NCBI GenBank assembly: GCA_016235765.1
Contig: JACRIZ010000085.1
Span: forward strand, 1 to 64,000
DNA from: Rhodocyclales bacterium
GTDB lineage: Bacteria; Pseudomonadota; Gammaproteobacteria; Burkholderiales; Rhodocyclaceae
Direction of reading: 5' to 3'
DNA length: 64,000 bases
Shown: one piece after another, positions 42,351-53,996 of the stretch
How the letters are laid out: each line of letters opens with the position of its first letter
Numbering within the stretch: position 1 is the first letter of the stretch
Notes under the pieces: generated by a model
Told to the model about the DNA's origin: nothing
Databases searched by the model: none
Seen by the model: only the letters and a program-made list of their open reading frames with translations
Made by a program: the position numbers and the translations under genes

Positions 42351-43210
42351 GCTGGTTGCAGAAGCTGTTGCCGCCGAAGATCAAGCGCAGCGAGGGCGTG
42401 CGCAAGACGGTGCCGGAAGGCCTGTGGACCAAGTGCCCGTCCTGCGAGGCCGTGCTGTATGCGACCGATCTGGACAACAACCAGAACGTCTGCCCGAAGT
42501 GCAATCACCACAACCGGCTGCGCGCGCGGGCGCGGCTGGACATGCTGCTCGATGCGGAAGGGCGCTTCGAGATCGGCGCCGAGGTGGTGCCGACCGATCC
42601 GCTCAAGTTCAAGGACAGCCGCCGCTACGCCGACCGCCTGGTGGCCGCCAACGAGGATACCGGCGAGCCCGACGCGATGGTCGTCATGCAGGGCGCCATC
42701 AAGACGGTACCGGTGGTGATGGCCTGCTTCGACTTCGAATTCATGGGCGGTTCGATGGGTTCCGTGGTGGGCGAGAAATTCGTGCGCGGCGTGCGTGCCG
42801 CCATCGAGGCGCAGGTGCCTTTCGTCTGCATTACCGCCAGTGGCGGGGCGCGCATGCAGGAAGGCCTGTTCTCCCTGATGCAGATGGCCAAGACCACGGC
42901 AGCGGTGACGCAACTGGCGGTGCACAAGCTGCCTTTCATCACCGTGCTTACCGATCCGACCATGGGCGGTGTCTCGGCCAGCTTCGCCTTCGTCGGCGAT
43001 GTGGTGATCGCCGAACCGGGCGCGCTGATCGGCTTTGCCGGCCCGCGCGTGATCGAGCAGACCGTGCGCGAGAAGCTGCCGGAAGGCTTCCAGCGCGCCG
43101 AGTTCCTGGTCGAGAAGGGGGCCATCGACATGATCGTCGACCGGCGCCAGTTGCGCGACAAGCTCGCCGCCGTGATGACCCTCCTGCAACGGGTTCCCGC
43201 CCCGGCCTGA
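42347..43210 (+). CDS. accD: Acetyl-CoA carboxylase carboxyltransferase subunit beta
   Basis: 287 residues. The zinc ribbon has C30, C33, C49 and C52, followed by the carboxyltransferase crotonase fold with [20 protein letters not shown] and [15 protein letters not shown]. Together with AccA it transfers carboxyl from biotin to acetyl-CoA, giving malonyl-CoA. It starts within the trpA stop (ATGA), and folC starts on its last base. Confidence 0.97.
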   Translation: MSWLQKLLPPKIKRSEGVRKTVPEGLWTKCPSCEAVLYATDLDNNQNVCPKCNHHNRLRARARLDMLLDAEGRFEIGAEVVPTDPLKFKDSRRYADRLVAANEDTGEPDAMVVMQGAIKTVPVVMACFDFEFMGGSMGSVVGEKFVRGVRAAIEAQVPFVCITASGGARMQEGLFSLMQMAKTTAAVTQLAVHKLPFITVLTDPTMGGVSASFAFVGDVVIAEPGALIGFAGPRVIEQTVREKLPEGFQRAEFLVEKGAIDMIVDRRQLRDKLAAVMTLLQRVPAPA

Positions 43211-44481
43211 TGACGCTGGTCGACTGGCTGGCGTTCATCGAGCGCCAGCATGCGCAGCCGATCGCCCTCGGGCTGGATCGCGTCCGCAGCCTTGCCCGGG
43301 TGCTGGACCAGCGCCCGACCTGCCCGCTCATCCTGGTCGGCGGCACCAACGGCAAGGGTTCCACCTGCGCGATGCTCGAACGTATCCTGCTCGCGGCCGG
43401 CTATCGCGTCGGCCTCTACACCTCGCCCCACTTGCTCCGCTACAACGAGCGCGTGCGCATCGGCGGCCGGCCGGTCGGCGATGAGGCGCTGTGCGCCGGC
43501 TTCGCGCGTGTCGAAGCCGCAAGAGTCAGCCGTGGCGACACGCCGCTCACCTATTTCGAGTTCGGCACGCTGTGCGCCTGGGAAGTGTTCGCCGCCCAGC
43601 CGCTCGATGCGATCATCCTCGAAGTCGGTCTCGGCGGCCGGCTCGACGCGACCAACGTCTACGACCCCGATGTTGCCATCGTCACCGGCATCGACCTCGA
43701 TCACATGGATTACCTGGGTCCGACGCGCGAGGCCATCGGTTTCGAGAAGGCCGGCATCTTCCGCGCCGGCCGGCCGGCCATCTGCGGCGATGCCCAACCG
43801 CCGCAGCGCCTGCTCGATCATGCGGCAGCGATCGGTGCCGACCTGCAGGTATTGGGTCGCGATTTCGGTTTCGAGCGCCAGGAAGGGCAGTGGCAGTTCC
43901 GCGGCCGCCACGGTAACCGCAGCGGCCTGGCCTTTCCCGCCCTGCGCGGCAATCGCCAACTCGACAATGCCTCCTGCGTGCTGGCGGCGCTCGATGAGGT
44001 GCGCGAGCGCCTGCCCGTCGCCATGCAGGACATCCGGCGCGGGCTGGCCGAGGTCGAATTGAGCGGCCGCTTCCAGGTGTTGCCCGGCCGTCCGGCCATC
44101 GTGCTCGACGTGGCCCACAACCCGCAAGCGGCCCGGGTGCTGGCCGACAACCTCGGCAGCATGGCCTTCCATCCGCGTACCTGGGCGGTGTTCGGCATGA
44201 TGCGCGACAAGGATGTCGCGGGCGTGGTCGAGGCATTGCGCGGCCGCGTCGATCAATGGCTGCCGGCAACGCTGGCGGGGCCGCGTGCGGCAAGCGCCGG
44301 CGAACTGGCGGAAATCCTCGTCGCGGCAGGCGTGGGCGGACCGCTGCCGACCTTCGCATCGGCCTCCGCGGCCTTTGCATACGCCCATAAGGAGGCGGGT
44401 GAAGATGATAGAATTCTTGTCTTCGGATCCTTCCTGACGGTGGCCGATGTCCTGCGTGTCCTGGGGCGCGCGGCAGCCTGA
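43210..44481 (+). CDS. folC: Dihydrofolate/folylpolyglutamate synthase
   Basis: 423 residues, Mur ligase family. The P-loop GGTNGKGST is at 44-52; YTSPHLLRYNERVRI, EVGLGGRLDATN and GIDLDHMDYLG follow, and the C-terminal domain begins near LDVAHNPQAARVL. It adds glutamate to dihydropteroate and to folates. Start ATG is coupled to accD (TGATG). A SPOR-domain gene follows after 6 bp. Confidence 0.97.
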   Translation: MTLVDWLAFIERQHAQPIALGLDRVRSLARVLDQRPTCPLILVGGTNGKGSTCAMLERILLAAGYRVGLYTSPHLLRYNERVRIGGRPVGDEALCAGFARVEAARVSRGDTPLTYFEFGTLCAWEVFAAQPLDAIILEVGLGGRLDATNVYDPDVAIVTGIDLDHMDYLGPTREAIGFEKAGIFRAGRPAICGDAQPPQRLLDHAAAIGADLQVLGRDFGFERQEGQWQFRGRHGNRSGLAFPALRGNRQLDNASCVLAALDEVRERLPVAMQDIRRGLAEVELSGRFQVLPGRPAIVLDVAHNPQAARVLADNLGSMAFHPRTWAVFGMMRDKDVAGVVEALRGRVDQWLPATLAGPRAASAGELAEILVAAGVGGPLPTFASASAAFAYAHKEAGEDDRILVFGSFLTVADVLRVLGRAAA

Positions 44482-44487
44482 ACGAAT

Positions 44488-45162
44488 ATGGCGCAACTCG
44501 ATACAGACGCAACTCCCGACGGCCAACTGGAGCAGAAGAAACGTGCCCGGCGGCGCCTGGTCGGCGCAGCCGCGCTTGCCTTGCTGGCGGCCATCGTGCT
44601 GCCGATGGTGATGGACCACGAGCCGCGGCAGCCGGCCCAGGACGTCCAGGTGCGCATACCCAGCCAGGACGGCGGCGGCATCGCGTCCCGGATCCTGCCC
44701 AACAAGGCCGCGCCGACGCCGTTGCCGCCTTCGCCGCCCGATTCGGCGCCCGAGGCTGCGGCCGACGCGAAGCCCCTCATCGAACCGAAGCCGCCCGCCG
44801 AGATTCCCCGCGACGACAAGCCTGCACCCAAGCCGGTCGACAAGTCGGTAGCCAAGCCCGCCGAGAAGCCGGTCAGCAAGGCCGACGAGGCGCGTGCGCG
44901 CGCTGCGCTGGCCGGCCAGGAAGTCGGTGACGCCTGGCTCGTGCTGATCGGTGCCTACAAGGACGAGGCCAACGTCAGGCAATTGACCGCCAAGCTCAAG
45001 CAGGTCGGCGTGCCTGCGTTTACGGAGCATTTCGATTCGCCGCAGGGACCGCGCACGCGGGTCCGGGCCGGTCCCTTCAAGACGCGCCAGGCGGCCGAGC
45101 AGGCGCTGGCGAAAATGAAGAAGGTGGGCATCAACGGACCCATCGCCCAGTCCGGAAAGTGA
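44488..45162 (+). CDS. SPOR domain protein (DedD-like)
   Basis: 224 residues. A basic cytoplasmic N-terminus (KKRARRR), a single membrane segment (about 24-41), a Pro/Lys-rich periplasmic linker, and a C-terminal SPOR domain from about 145 (WLVLIGAYKDEANVRQLTAK, RTRVRAGPFKTRQAAEQAL). SPOR domains bind denuded glycan at the division septum. The folC-SPOR-cvpA-purF order matches folC-dedD-cvpA-purF of E. coli, which supports the DedD assignment. The stop overlaps the cvpA GTG. Confidence 0.93.
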   Translation: MAQLDTDATPDGQLEQKKRARRRLVGAAALALLAAIVLPMVMDHEPRQPAQDVQVRIPSQDGGGIASRILPNKAAPTPLPPSPPDSAPEAAADAKPLIEPKPPAEIPRDDKPAPKPVDKSVAKPAEKPVSKADEARARAALAGQEVGDAWLVLIGAYKDEANVRQLTAKLKQVGVPAFTEHFDSPQGPRTRVRAGPFKTRQAAEQALAKMKKVGINGPIAQSGK

Positions 45163-45650
45163 CGATCTTCGACTACGCGGTGTTCGGCATCGTCGGCGCC
45201 TCGTCCCTGCTGGGGCTCTGGCGCGGCGTGATCGCCGAAGTCCTGGCGCTGGCGGCCTGGATAGTAGCCTTCATAGCCGCGCGGGCATTGGGCGGGGAAG
45301 CGGCGACCTATTTTGAGGGGGTGGTGGCGGAGCCGGCCTTGCGTTACGCTGCTGGATTCGTGGCCGTGCTGCTGTTCGTGCTGGTTTGCTTTGCGGTGGC
45401 GCGGCTGGTGCTTTCAATGGTGCTGAAGGCGGCGGGGCTGGCGATGGTCGATCGCCTGCTGGGCGCCGGCTTCGGCATCCTGCGCGGCGTCCTGATCGTG
45501 CTGGTCGGCGTGCTGCTGGCGGGCATGACGACGCTGCCAAAAAGTCAGTGGTGGCGGAACGCCTGGCTGGCGCCGCCATTGGAGACGGCGGTGATCGCGG
45601 CGAAGCCGTGGCTGCCGGCCGAGGTGGCGAAACGGATTCAGTACAGGTAG
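45159..45650 (+). CDS. cvpA: CvpA family membrane protein
   Basis: 163 residues with four membrane segments. DYAVFGIVGASSLLGLWRGV and EVLALAAWIVAFIAAR match the CvpA (colicin V production) N-terminus. E. coli CvpA was found through colicin V secretion and affects purF expression by position; its own role is unclear. GTG start overlaps the SPOR gene stop; purF follows after 18 bp. Confidence 0.93.
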   Translation: MTIFDYAVFGIVGASSLLGLWRGVIAEVLALAAWIVAFIAARALGGEAATYFEGVVAEPALRYAAGFVAVLLFVLVCFAVARLVLSMVLKAAGLAMVDRLLGAGFGILRGVLIVLVGVLLAGMTTLPKSQWWRNAWLAPPLETAVIAAKPWLPAEVAKRIQYR

Positions 45651-45668
45651 CGGACAGGTAAACGGAAC

Positions 45669-47187
<1,519 letters not shown>

Positions 47188-47195
<8 letters not shown>

Positions 47196-48363
47196 GCAAT
47201 ACCGCCCCGACACGCTGGCCGTGCGCGCGGGGCAGGAGCGCAGCCAGTTCGGCGAGCATGCCGAGGCGCTTTATCTCACCTCCAGCTTCGTCTTCGCCAA
47301 TGCCGCCCAGGCTGCCGCGCGTTTCGCCGGCACCGAGGAGGGCATGGTCTATGCGCGCTTCTCCAATCCCACGGTGACGATGATGCAGGAGCGCCTGGCC
47401 GCGCTGGAAGGCGCGGAGGGCTGCATTGCCACCGCCAGCGGCATGTCGGCGATCCTGGCGACCGTGATGGCACTGCTCAAGGCGGGCGATCACGTGGTCG
47501 CCTCGCGCAGCCTGTTCGGCGCTACCCAGCAACTGTTCGGCAACATCTTCAGCCGTTTCGGCATCGAGACCAGCTTCGTTGCCGGCACGCGGCCGGAGGG
47601 TTTCCGCGCCGCCATGAAGGCGAACACGAAGCTCGTCTTCATCGAGACGCCTTCGAATCCGCTTACCGAGGTCTACGACATCGCGGCCCTGGCCAGGGTC
47701 GCGCACGACGGCGGCGCGCTGCTGGCCGTCGACAACTGCTTCTGCACGCCCATCCTGCAGCGGCCGCTGCAACTGGGCGCCGACCTGGTCATCCACTCCG
47801 CCACCAAGTACCTGGACGGCCAGGGCCGTGTGCTGGGCGGCGCAGTCTGCGCGCGCAAGGCGCTGACCGACGAGGTGTTCAAGTTCCTGCGCACTGCCGG
47901 ACCGACCTTGTCGCCCTTCAATGCCTGGGTCATACTGAAGGGCATGGAGACGCTGAAGATCCGCATGCAGGCGCAATCCACCGCTGCGCTCGACCTGGCG
48001 CGCCGGCTGGAGGCGCATGCGCAGGTCGAGCGCGTCTTCTACCCCGGCCTGCCTTCGCATCCGCAGCACGAACTGGCGATGCGCCAGCAGGCCAGCGGTG
48101 GCGCCATCCTCTCCTTCGAGGTGAAGGGCGGCCGCGCCGAGGCCTGGCGGGTGGTGGATCGCTGCAAGCTCTTGTCGATCACCGCCAACCTGGGCGATAC
48201 CAAGACCACCATCACCCATCCGGCCTCGACCACCCATGGCCGCATCAGCCCCGAAGCGCGCGCCGAAGCGGGCATCGGCGAAGGCCTGTTGCGCATCGCC
48301 GTCGGCCTGGAAGCGATCGAGGACATCGAAGCCGACCTGCGCCGCGGGCTGGAAGGGCGCTGA
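47188..48363 (+). CDS. metZ: O-succinylhomoserine sulfhydrylase
   Basis: 391 residues, Cys/Met metabolism PLP enzyme. The PLP lysine is in [20 protein letters not shown]; the N-terminal [16 protein letters not shown] and [24 protein letters not shown] segments and the C-terminal [19 protein letters not shown] fit MetZ. It makes homocysteine directly from O-succinylhomoserine and sulfide. purF-metZ adjacency is typical for beta- and gammaproteobacteria such as Pseudomonas. The GGDEF gene starts 2 bp after the stop. Confidence 0.95.
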
Positions 48364-48365
48364 GC

Positions 48366-49562
48366 GTGACCGACCGTGTCAACCTCCGGGGGGAGCGGAC
48401 GACGCGGCAGGAGCGGAGTGCAGAGGCTGACCACTGCCGGCGCACCACCGATCGCCGGTCCGGCCGCGAGCGCCGTTTCAGCCTGGCCGGTCACGGCACC
48501 GAGCGCCTTTATTCCTGGGAGGATCAGCGCGCCCAGTACTGGACGCGGCTGCTGTTCTGCGGCCTGGCCCTGATCTACTTCAATTTCGGCGGCGACGCGC
48601 AGGTGCGTCCTTGGACCAACCTCACCGTGGTGACGCTCGCCTTCTCGGCATTCGGCGTCAGCATCCTGATGTTCATGTGGCACGCCACGCGCGTGCCGCA
48701 TGCGCCGTGGCGCCAGCGCCTGACGATGTGGATCGACATCGCGATGGCGTCTTTCGCGGTGCTCGCGGATGCCACGATCAGTTCGCCGGGCTACCTGGTA
48801 TACCTGATGGTGATCCTCGGCAACGGCATGCGCTACGGCCTGCGCCTGTTCGGCGAGGCCGTGTTCGGCTGCCTGGGGGCGGCCGTCGTCATCGTCAGCT
48901 TCCGCCTGTTCGACTACGTGCATCTCTTCTCGGTGAGCGCCATCTTCTTCCTGGTGTTCTTCATCATCATCGTCCTCTATTCCTATTCGCTCACCGCCAA
49001 GATCGAGCAGGGCCGCGCCAAGCTGGCCCAGGAACGCAACATCGACGCCCTGACCGGTTTGCTCAATCGCCGGGCGCTGCTCGAGCGGGCCACGCACATG
49101 TTGCGGACCAACTCCGCGCAGGGTTGCGAATTCGTCGTCATGTTCGCCGACCTCGATGGCTTCAAGTCCGTCAATGACACCCACGGCCATCACGTCGGCG
49201 ACCGCGTCCTGGCGGCTGTCGCCACCCGGATCGCCGAAACGGTGCGCGGCGTGGATCTGGTGGCGCGCTATGGCGGCGACGAATTCATCCTGATTCTGCC
49301 CGCCACCACCAAGGAAGCCGGCGAGCTGGTGGCCCGGCGCGTGCGCCAGGTCATCAACGACTATGCGCACGAGAACGGCATCGACTTCGGCGTCTCGATC
49401 GGCATGGGCCGCTACCCGGACCACGGCGCCGACGTCGAGGCAGTGATCGCCGCGGTCGACCAGGCCATGTACCGGAGCAAGCTCCTGCACGGTCGCGGCG
49501 GCATCCTGCACGTCGACGGCGTCGCCGGCGACCCGCTGCCCGCATCGGGCGGCACCGCGTAG
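48366..49562 (+). CDS. Membrane diguanylate cyclase (GGDEF)
   Basis: 398 residues from GTG, 2 bp after metZ. A basic disordered N-terminus (about 1-50, RRTTDRRSGRERRF) is followed by about five membrane segments to residue 215, then a GGDEF domain: DALTGLLNRRALLER, MFADLDGFKSVNDTHGH, RYGGDEF with the active site at 303-307, and FGVSIGMGRYPD. The motif is intact, so it should make c-di-GMP. The membrane sensor has no family I can name. Probably expressed by read-through from the metZ operon. Confidence 0.9.
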   Translation: MTDRVNLRGERTTRQERSAEADHCRRTTDRRSGRERRFSLAGHGTERLYSWEDQRAQYWTRLLFCGLALIYFNFGGDAQVRPWTNLTVVTLAFSAFGVSILMFMWHATRVPHAPWRQRLTMWIDIAMASFAVLADATISSPGYLVYLMVILGNGMRYGLRLFGEAVFGCLGAAVVIVSFRLFDYVHLFSVSAIFFLVFFIIIVLYSYSLTAKIEQGRAKLAQERNIDALTGLLNRRALLERATHMLRTNSAQGCEFVVMFADLDGFKSVNDTHGHHVGDRVLAAVATRIAETVRGVDLVARYGGDEFILILPATTKEAGELVARRVRQVINDYAHENGIDFGVSIGMGRYPDHGADVEAVIAAVDQAMYRSKLLHGRGGILHVDGVAGDPLPASGGTA

Positions 49563-49578
49563 CTTCGCACGGCCGGCC

Positions 49579-50046
49579 ATGGACATCGAGACCTGGGAAC
49601 TGGCGAGCTACGTCGTTACCGTGATCGGCCTGCCGCTGGCCATCTTCGTGTTCTTCTTCGAGCAGCGCAAGGAGCGCGACAACGAGGAGGAGGCGGTCTA
49701 CCAGCTCCTCTCGGACAACTACCAGGACTTTCTCAAGGTTGCCCTCGACAACCCCGACCTGCACCTTTTTGCCGAGGAGGAGACGCCGCAACTCTCCGAC
49801 GAGCAGCGCGAGCGCATGTTCATCATCTTCAGCATGCTGGTTTCGCTGTTCGAGCGCGCCTACCTGCTGCTCTACGAGGCTGACATGCAGCCCAAGCAGG
49901 CGCGGCGCTGGCGGTCGTGGGAGGACTACATGAGCGAGTGGTGCCAGCGGGCCGATTTCCGCACCATGCTGCCGGTTCTCCTGCGCGGCGAGGACCCCGA
50001 ATTCACCGTCTACCTGCAGAAGCTGGCCCGCGGCGGGGAAAAATAG
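49579..50046 (+). CDS. Single-pass membrane protein of unknown function
   Basis: 155 residues. One membrane helix at about 8-27 (LASYVVTVIGLPLAIFVFFF) is followed by an acidic, helical cytoplasmic part (EEEAVYQLLSDNYQDFLKVA, LFERAYLLLYEADM, WEDYMSEWCQRADFRTML). No motif points to an enzyme. It starts 16 bp after the GGDEF stop, so a role beside that cyclase is possible but not shown. Confidence 0.8.
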   Translation: MDIETWELASYVVTVIGLPLAIFVFFFEQRKERDNEEEAVYQLLSDNYQDFLKVALDNPDLHLFAEEETPQLSDEQRERMFIIFSMLVSLFERAYLLLYEADMQPKQARRWRSWEDYMSEWCQRADFRTMLPVLLRGEDPEFTVYLQKLARGGEK

Positions 50047-50211
50047 CCGGGCAGGCAATGCCGCAAGCTGGTACACTGCGCGCCGCGCTGGTCCTTATCA
50101 GTCATTGCCGCGCGTCGCGTCAGGATTCTCCTTTCCGCGTTTTCCCCTAAGCGTTTCCGCCTCGACTGGTTCGTGCCTTGTTGCACGCAGGGCCGATTCC
50201 AGGAGTAGTTC

Positions 50212-51540
50212 ATGCATTTCACCGACCTCGGCCTGCGCGCCGAGATTCTGCGTTCCATTTCCGAGCAGGGTTACGACACGCCCACGCCCATCCAGGCCCA
50301 GGCGATTCCCGTTGTGCTGGCCGGCCGTGACCTGATGGCCGCCGCCCAGACCGGCACCGGCAAGACCGCCGGTTTCACCCTGCCCATCCTGCAACTCCTG
50401 TCCAGCCGCGAGACCGGCCTGTCCCTGAAGCGCTTCAAGCCGCGCTGCCTGGTGCTGGTGCCGACCCGCGAACTCGCCGTGCAAGTGCATGACAGCGTGC
50501 GTACCTACGGCAAGCACCTGCGCCTGAAGGCGACCGCTATCTACGGCGGCGTCGGCATGGGCGGGCAATTGTCGGCCCTGAAGGGCGGCGTCGACATCAT
50601 CGTCGCCACGCCCGGCCGCCTGCTCGACCACATCGAGCAGCGCAGCGTCGACCTCTCCGGCATCGAGATCCTGGTCCTCGACGAAGCCGACCGCATGCTC
50701 GACATGGGCTTCATCCGCGACATCCGCCGCATTATTGCGCTGCTGCCGAAGCAGAAGCAGAGCCTGCTGTTCTCGGCCACCTTCTCCGACGAAATCCGCG
50801 GCCTGGCCACCGGTTTGCTCAACGACCCGGTCAGCGTCGAGGTGGCGCGCCGCAATGCCACGGCCGACAACGTCGCGCAGTCCGTCTATCACGTCGACCG
50901 CGATCGCAAGCGCGACCTGCTGATCCAGTTGATCGACGAGCACAAGTGGCACCAGGTGCTGGTGTTCACCCGTACCAAGCACGGCGCCGATGCGCTCTCC
51001 GACCGCCTGGGCAAGGCCGGCATCAAGAGCGCCGCCCTGCACGGCAACAAGAGCCAGAACCAGCGCCAGCGTGCGCTCGACGACTTCAAGCGCCTGAAGC
51101 TCAACGTGCTGGTCGCCACCGACATCGCCGCGCGCGGCATCGATATCGACGAGCTGCCGCATGTCGTCAACTATGAGCTGCCCAACGTCCCCGAGGACTA
51201 CGTGCATCGCATCGGCCGCACCGGCCGCGCCGGTTCCAGCGGCCAGGCGGTTTCGCTGGTCTGCGTCGACGAGCACCGGCTGTTGCGCGACATCGAGCGT
51301 CTGCTGAAGAAGGACATCGAGAAGAAGGTCGTCGCCGGCTTCGAGCCGGATCCGCGCATCAAGCCGGAACCGATCCAGAAACCGCGCGGCGCAGGCGGCG
51401 GCCGGGACGGCAAGGCCAGCCACGGCGCGCGGCAAGGCCAGCCGTCGCGGCATGCCCCGGCCAAGCCGTCGTTCGGCGCGCGCCAGGGACAGGGCGGGCG
51501 TCGCAACGCGGGCAGTTCCCGCGGGGCCCGCGACTACTGA
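50212..51540 (+). CDS. rhlE: DEAD-box RNA helicase RhlE
   Basis: 442 residues. Q motif [19 protein letters not shown], Walker [26 protein letters not shown] in [17 protein letters not shown] in [10 protein letters not shown], and motif [12 protein letters not shown]. The C-terminal 70 residues are basic and Gly/Ala-rich, typical of RhlE, for RNA binding. These helicases help ribosome assembly and mRNA turnover. The preceding 165 bp contain no gene and form a leader or promoter region. Confidence 0.95.
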   Translation: MHFTDLGLRAEILRSISEQGYDTPTPIQAQAIPVVLAGRDLMAAAQTGTGKTAGFTLPILQLLSSRETGLSLKRFKPRCLVLVPTRELAVQVHDSVRTYGKHLRLKATAIYGGVGMGGQLSALKGGVDIIVATPGRLLDHIEQRSVDLSGIEILVLDEADRMLDMGFIRDIRRIIALLPKQKQSLLFSATFSDEIRGLATGLLNDPVSVEVARRNATADNVAQSVYHVDRDRKRDLLIQLIDEHKWHQVLVFTRTKHGADALSDRLGKAGIKSAALHGNKSQNQRQRALDDFKRLKLNVLVATDIAARGIDIDELPHVVNYELPNVPEDYVHRIGRTGRAGSSGQAVSLVCVDEHRLLRDIERLLKKDIEKKVVAGFEPDPRIKPEPIQKPRGAGGGRDGKASHGARQGQPSRHAPAKPSFGARQGQGGRRNAGSSRGARDY

Positions 51541-51557
51541 GCGAGTCGTAGCGGGCG

Positions 51558-52547
51558 ATGCGCGTCGAACAGATTCGCCGGCGCCTGTTCGACCTCGGCG
51601 CCAAGCCGGGGCATGTCGAGCGCCTGCTGCGCAACTGGACGCAGGCGCGCCCGCTCGATGATTTCGATCTCGCCCACGCGCCGCCGCTGGCGGTGCGCGG
51701 CGTGCTGCCGCAACTGACTTCCGAACTCGAGGCCTTGGCGCGAGTGCGCGCCGAGCATCCGAGCGAGGACGGCTCGGTGCGCCTCCTGCTGGAATTGGCC
51801 GACGGCCAGACCATCGAGAGCGTGCTGCTGGGCCGCGACGGGCTGTGCGTGTCCACGCAGGTCGGCTGTGCGGTCGGTTGCCGTTTCTGCATGACCGGCC
51901 GGGGCGGCCTGCTGCGCCAGCTCGACAGCGCCGAGATCGTTGCCCAGGTGGCAGTCGGCCGCGCCAGGCGCCACGTGAAGAAGGTGGTGTTCATGGGCAT
52001 GGGCGAACCGGCGCACAACATGGACAACGTGCTCGAAGCCATCGAGGTGCTCGGCACCGCAGGCGGCATCGGCCACAAGAACCTGGTCTTCTCCACCGTC
52101 GGCGACCGCCGCGTCTTCGAACGCCTGCCGCAGGGCACGGTCAAACCGGCGCTGGCGCTCTCGCTGCATTCCACCCAGGCGCAGCGGCGCGCCGAACTGC
52201 TGCCCAACGCCCCGCGCATCGATCCTGCCGAACTGGTCGAACTGGCCGATGCCTATTGCCGCGCCACCGGCTATCCGATCCAGTACCAATGGACGCTGAT
52301 CGACGGCGTAAACGACGGCGACGAGGAACTGGACGGCATTGTCCGTCTGCTGGCCGGCAAGTATGCCGTCATGAACCTGATTCCCTACAACGACATCGAC
52401 GGTGCCGCCTTCCGGCGGCCGTCGGCGGACCGCGCCAAGCGGATCGTGATGCATTTGCATCATCACGGCATATTGGCGAAGTTGCGCCAGTCGGCCGGTC
52501 AGGATGTGGCCGGGGCCTGTGGGCAGCTTCGAGCGCGCGTCGCCTAG
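51558..52547 (+). CDS. RlmN-like radical SAM RNA methyltransferase
   Basis: 329 residues, shorter than E. coli RlmN (384). The radical SAM cluster CxxxCxxC is C104, C108 and C111 (QVGCAVGCRFC), with the upstream conserved C97 (GLCVST). C321 near the end fits the methyl-carrying Cys of RlmN (DVAGACGQL). FMGMGEPAHNMDNVLEAIE and HSTQAQRRAELLP are family segments. It should methylate C2 of adenine in rRNA or tRNA, but it looks like a shortened paralogue; the main rlmN is normally beside ndk elsewhere. 17 bp after rhlE. Confidence 0.85.
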   Translation: MRVEQIRRRLFDLGAKPGHVERLLRNWTQARPLDDFDLAHAPPLAVRGVLPQLTSELEALARVRAEHPSEDGSVRLLLELADGQTIESVLLGRDGLCVSTQVGCAVGCRFCMTGRGGLLRQLDSAEIVAQVAVGRARRHVKKVVFMGMGEPAHNMDNVLEAIEVLGTAGGIGHKNLVFSTVGDRRVFERLPQGTVKPALALSLHSTQAQRRAELLPNAPRIDPAELVELADAYCRATGYPIQYQWTLIDGVNDGDEELDGIVRLLAGKYAVMNLIPYNDIDGAAFRRPSADRAKRIVMHLHHHGILAKLRQSAGQDVAGACGQLRARVA

Positions 52548-53729
52548 CTAGCGCGCATGCGCGCGGCTGCCCGGCAGCCGCGCGTTAATCCATGCGGTGA
52601 CGTTGTTCGTCTGGCCAAGCGCAGGCCGCTCGACGCTGCGAAAGGTCACGAAGCAGATTGTGACGAGGAGCGGCGTGGCAGCGGCGACGACAAGCCAGTG
52701 CTGCTCGGCCGACAGGCCGGCAGCACTGACGTGATCGAAGATGAAGTGGAAGGTGACGTAGAGCACGATGCCATGCAACAGGTAGATGCTGTAGGCCGCT
52801 TCGCCGAGCGAGCGCGATACCGTGCTCACCAGAACGCCAAATAGGTTGGTTCCGCAGGCGATGAGGATGAAAGCAATGGACAACAAGACGAGTGGCCCGA
52901 CAGCATAAACGTTGGGGAATGCGAGACAAGTGGCGAGACAGCCGATTGCCAGCAGCGACGCGCCATGCGTCGCTGCCAGCCGACGTGGCCAGGAATTGCG
53001 CTGGAATACCGCGGCCGCCATCCCGCCCAGGAAGGCGGCCGAACGATAGGGCTCCGGATCCCAATGCACCAGATAGGTCAGGGTCGCCAGTGCGATCACG
53101 AGATAGACAACCGGCACTCGGGCGCCGATGACAAAGGCAAACAACGGTAGCAGCAGGTAATAGAACCACTCGTAGGGCAGCGACCAAGTGACGCCGGCGT
53201 CTATCGTGAACGTATTCGCGAGGCCGTTTACGTCTGGACTGTCAAGGATCGTGAAGGTCAGCCACTTGAATGCCTCGCGGAGCACGATCGTTGGTTCCTC
53301 CCGCAACTGCCATTGGGTAACGATGCCAACGATGGTCAATAGCAGAAGCATTGAAAGGAGATACATCGGCGTCAGTCGTAGGAGTCTCGACACATAGAGC
53401 TTCGCCCAGTCGATCGCTTTGGCACGTCCATCGAGGATTTTGGAGAAGAATAGAAACCCGGTAATCATGAAAAACAGCGCAACGCTTCCGTGCCCCAGGA
53501 AGTTATAGAAAGTGGAAGGCACACGTACCCACGACCCGGTGCGCAGGTTGAAGTAGGTGATCGCTGCGTGGTGCACGAATACGAAGAGGGCAAGGTAGCC
53601 ACGCAGGCCGTCGATGGTCGCAAAGCGCCTCGCAGCAGGAGGGGCACCGAGCGCCCTAACGAGTATCCGGGTGGTGAAGATGGCTGCCAGCAGAACCAGC
53701 ACGGCTGGAATCGGACTCAAAGGATTCAT
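52548..53729 (-). CDS. Membrane acyltransferase, Acyl_transf_3 (OafA/YrhL) family
   Basis: 393 residues and about ten membrane segments. TIDGLRGYLALFVFVHHAAI holds the catalytic His-His; FNFLGHGSVALFFMITGFLFF-like and RLLRLTPMYLLSM segments follow, as in OafA-type O-acetyltransferases of polysaccharides. ATG at 53729 (MNPLSPIPAVLVLL) is preferred to a longer frame. Its stop directly abuts the RlmN-like stop (TAGCTA). Base composition is less GC-rich than its neighbours, which suggests later acquisition. No polysaccharide cluster surrounds it. Confidence 0.88.
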   Translation of the reverse strand: MNPLSPIPAVLVLLAAIFTTRILVRALGAPPAARRFATIDGLRGYLALFVFVHHAAITYFNLRTGSWVRVPSTFYNFLGHGSVALFFMITGFLFFSKILDGRAKAIDWAKLYVSRLLRLTPMYLLSMLLLLTIVGIVTQWQLREEPTIVLREAFKWLTFTILDSPDVNGLANTFTIDAGVTWSLPYEWFYYLLLPLFAFVIGARVPVVYLVIALATLTYLVHWDPEPYRSAAFLGGMAAAVFQRNSWPRRLAATHGASLLAIGCLATCLAFPNVYAVGPLVLLSIAFILIACGTNLFGVLVSTVSRSLGEAAYSIYLLHGIVLYVTFHFIFDHVSAAGLSAEQHWLVVAAATPLLVTICFVTFRSVERPALGQTNNVTAWINARLPGSRAHAR

Positions 53730-53996
53730 GCTTGGCGACTCGACCTCTTGCGCGGCGAGACGATCGCGGGTGGCCGAAACAATCCCGATGAACCCGGTTT
53801 CGGCCAGTGGCGCCAGTTCTGCCAAAGAATATATAACGTTATGGTTTCTTGACTTATAGGCTACTGGGACCGGATGCGCAATTCAAAAGTGATGGGTTTT
53901 GGCGACAGGCATCTTACCGAAAACGTCTCTGTCAATATCGCTCCTGCCCGCTCGGGCACGCCCCGTCATTCGAAGAATGCACCGACAGGAGAGATC

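Noticed and set aside
42625..45030. 801-codon minus-strand open frame
   Set aside because: Antisense to accD, folC and the SPOR gene, all of which are secure.
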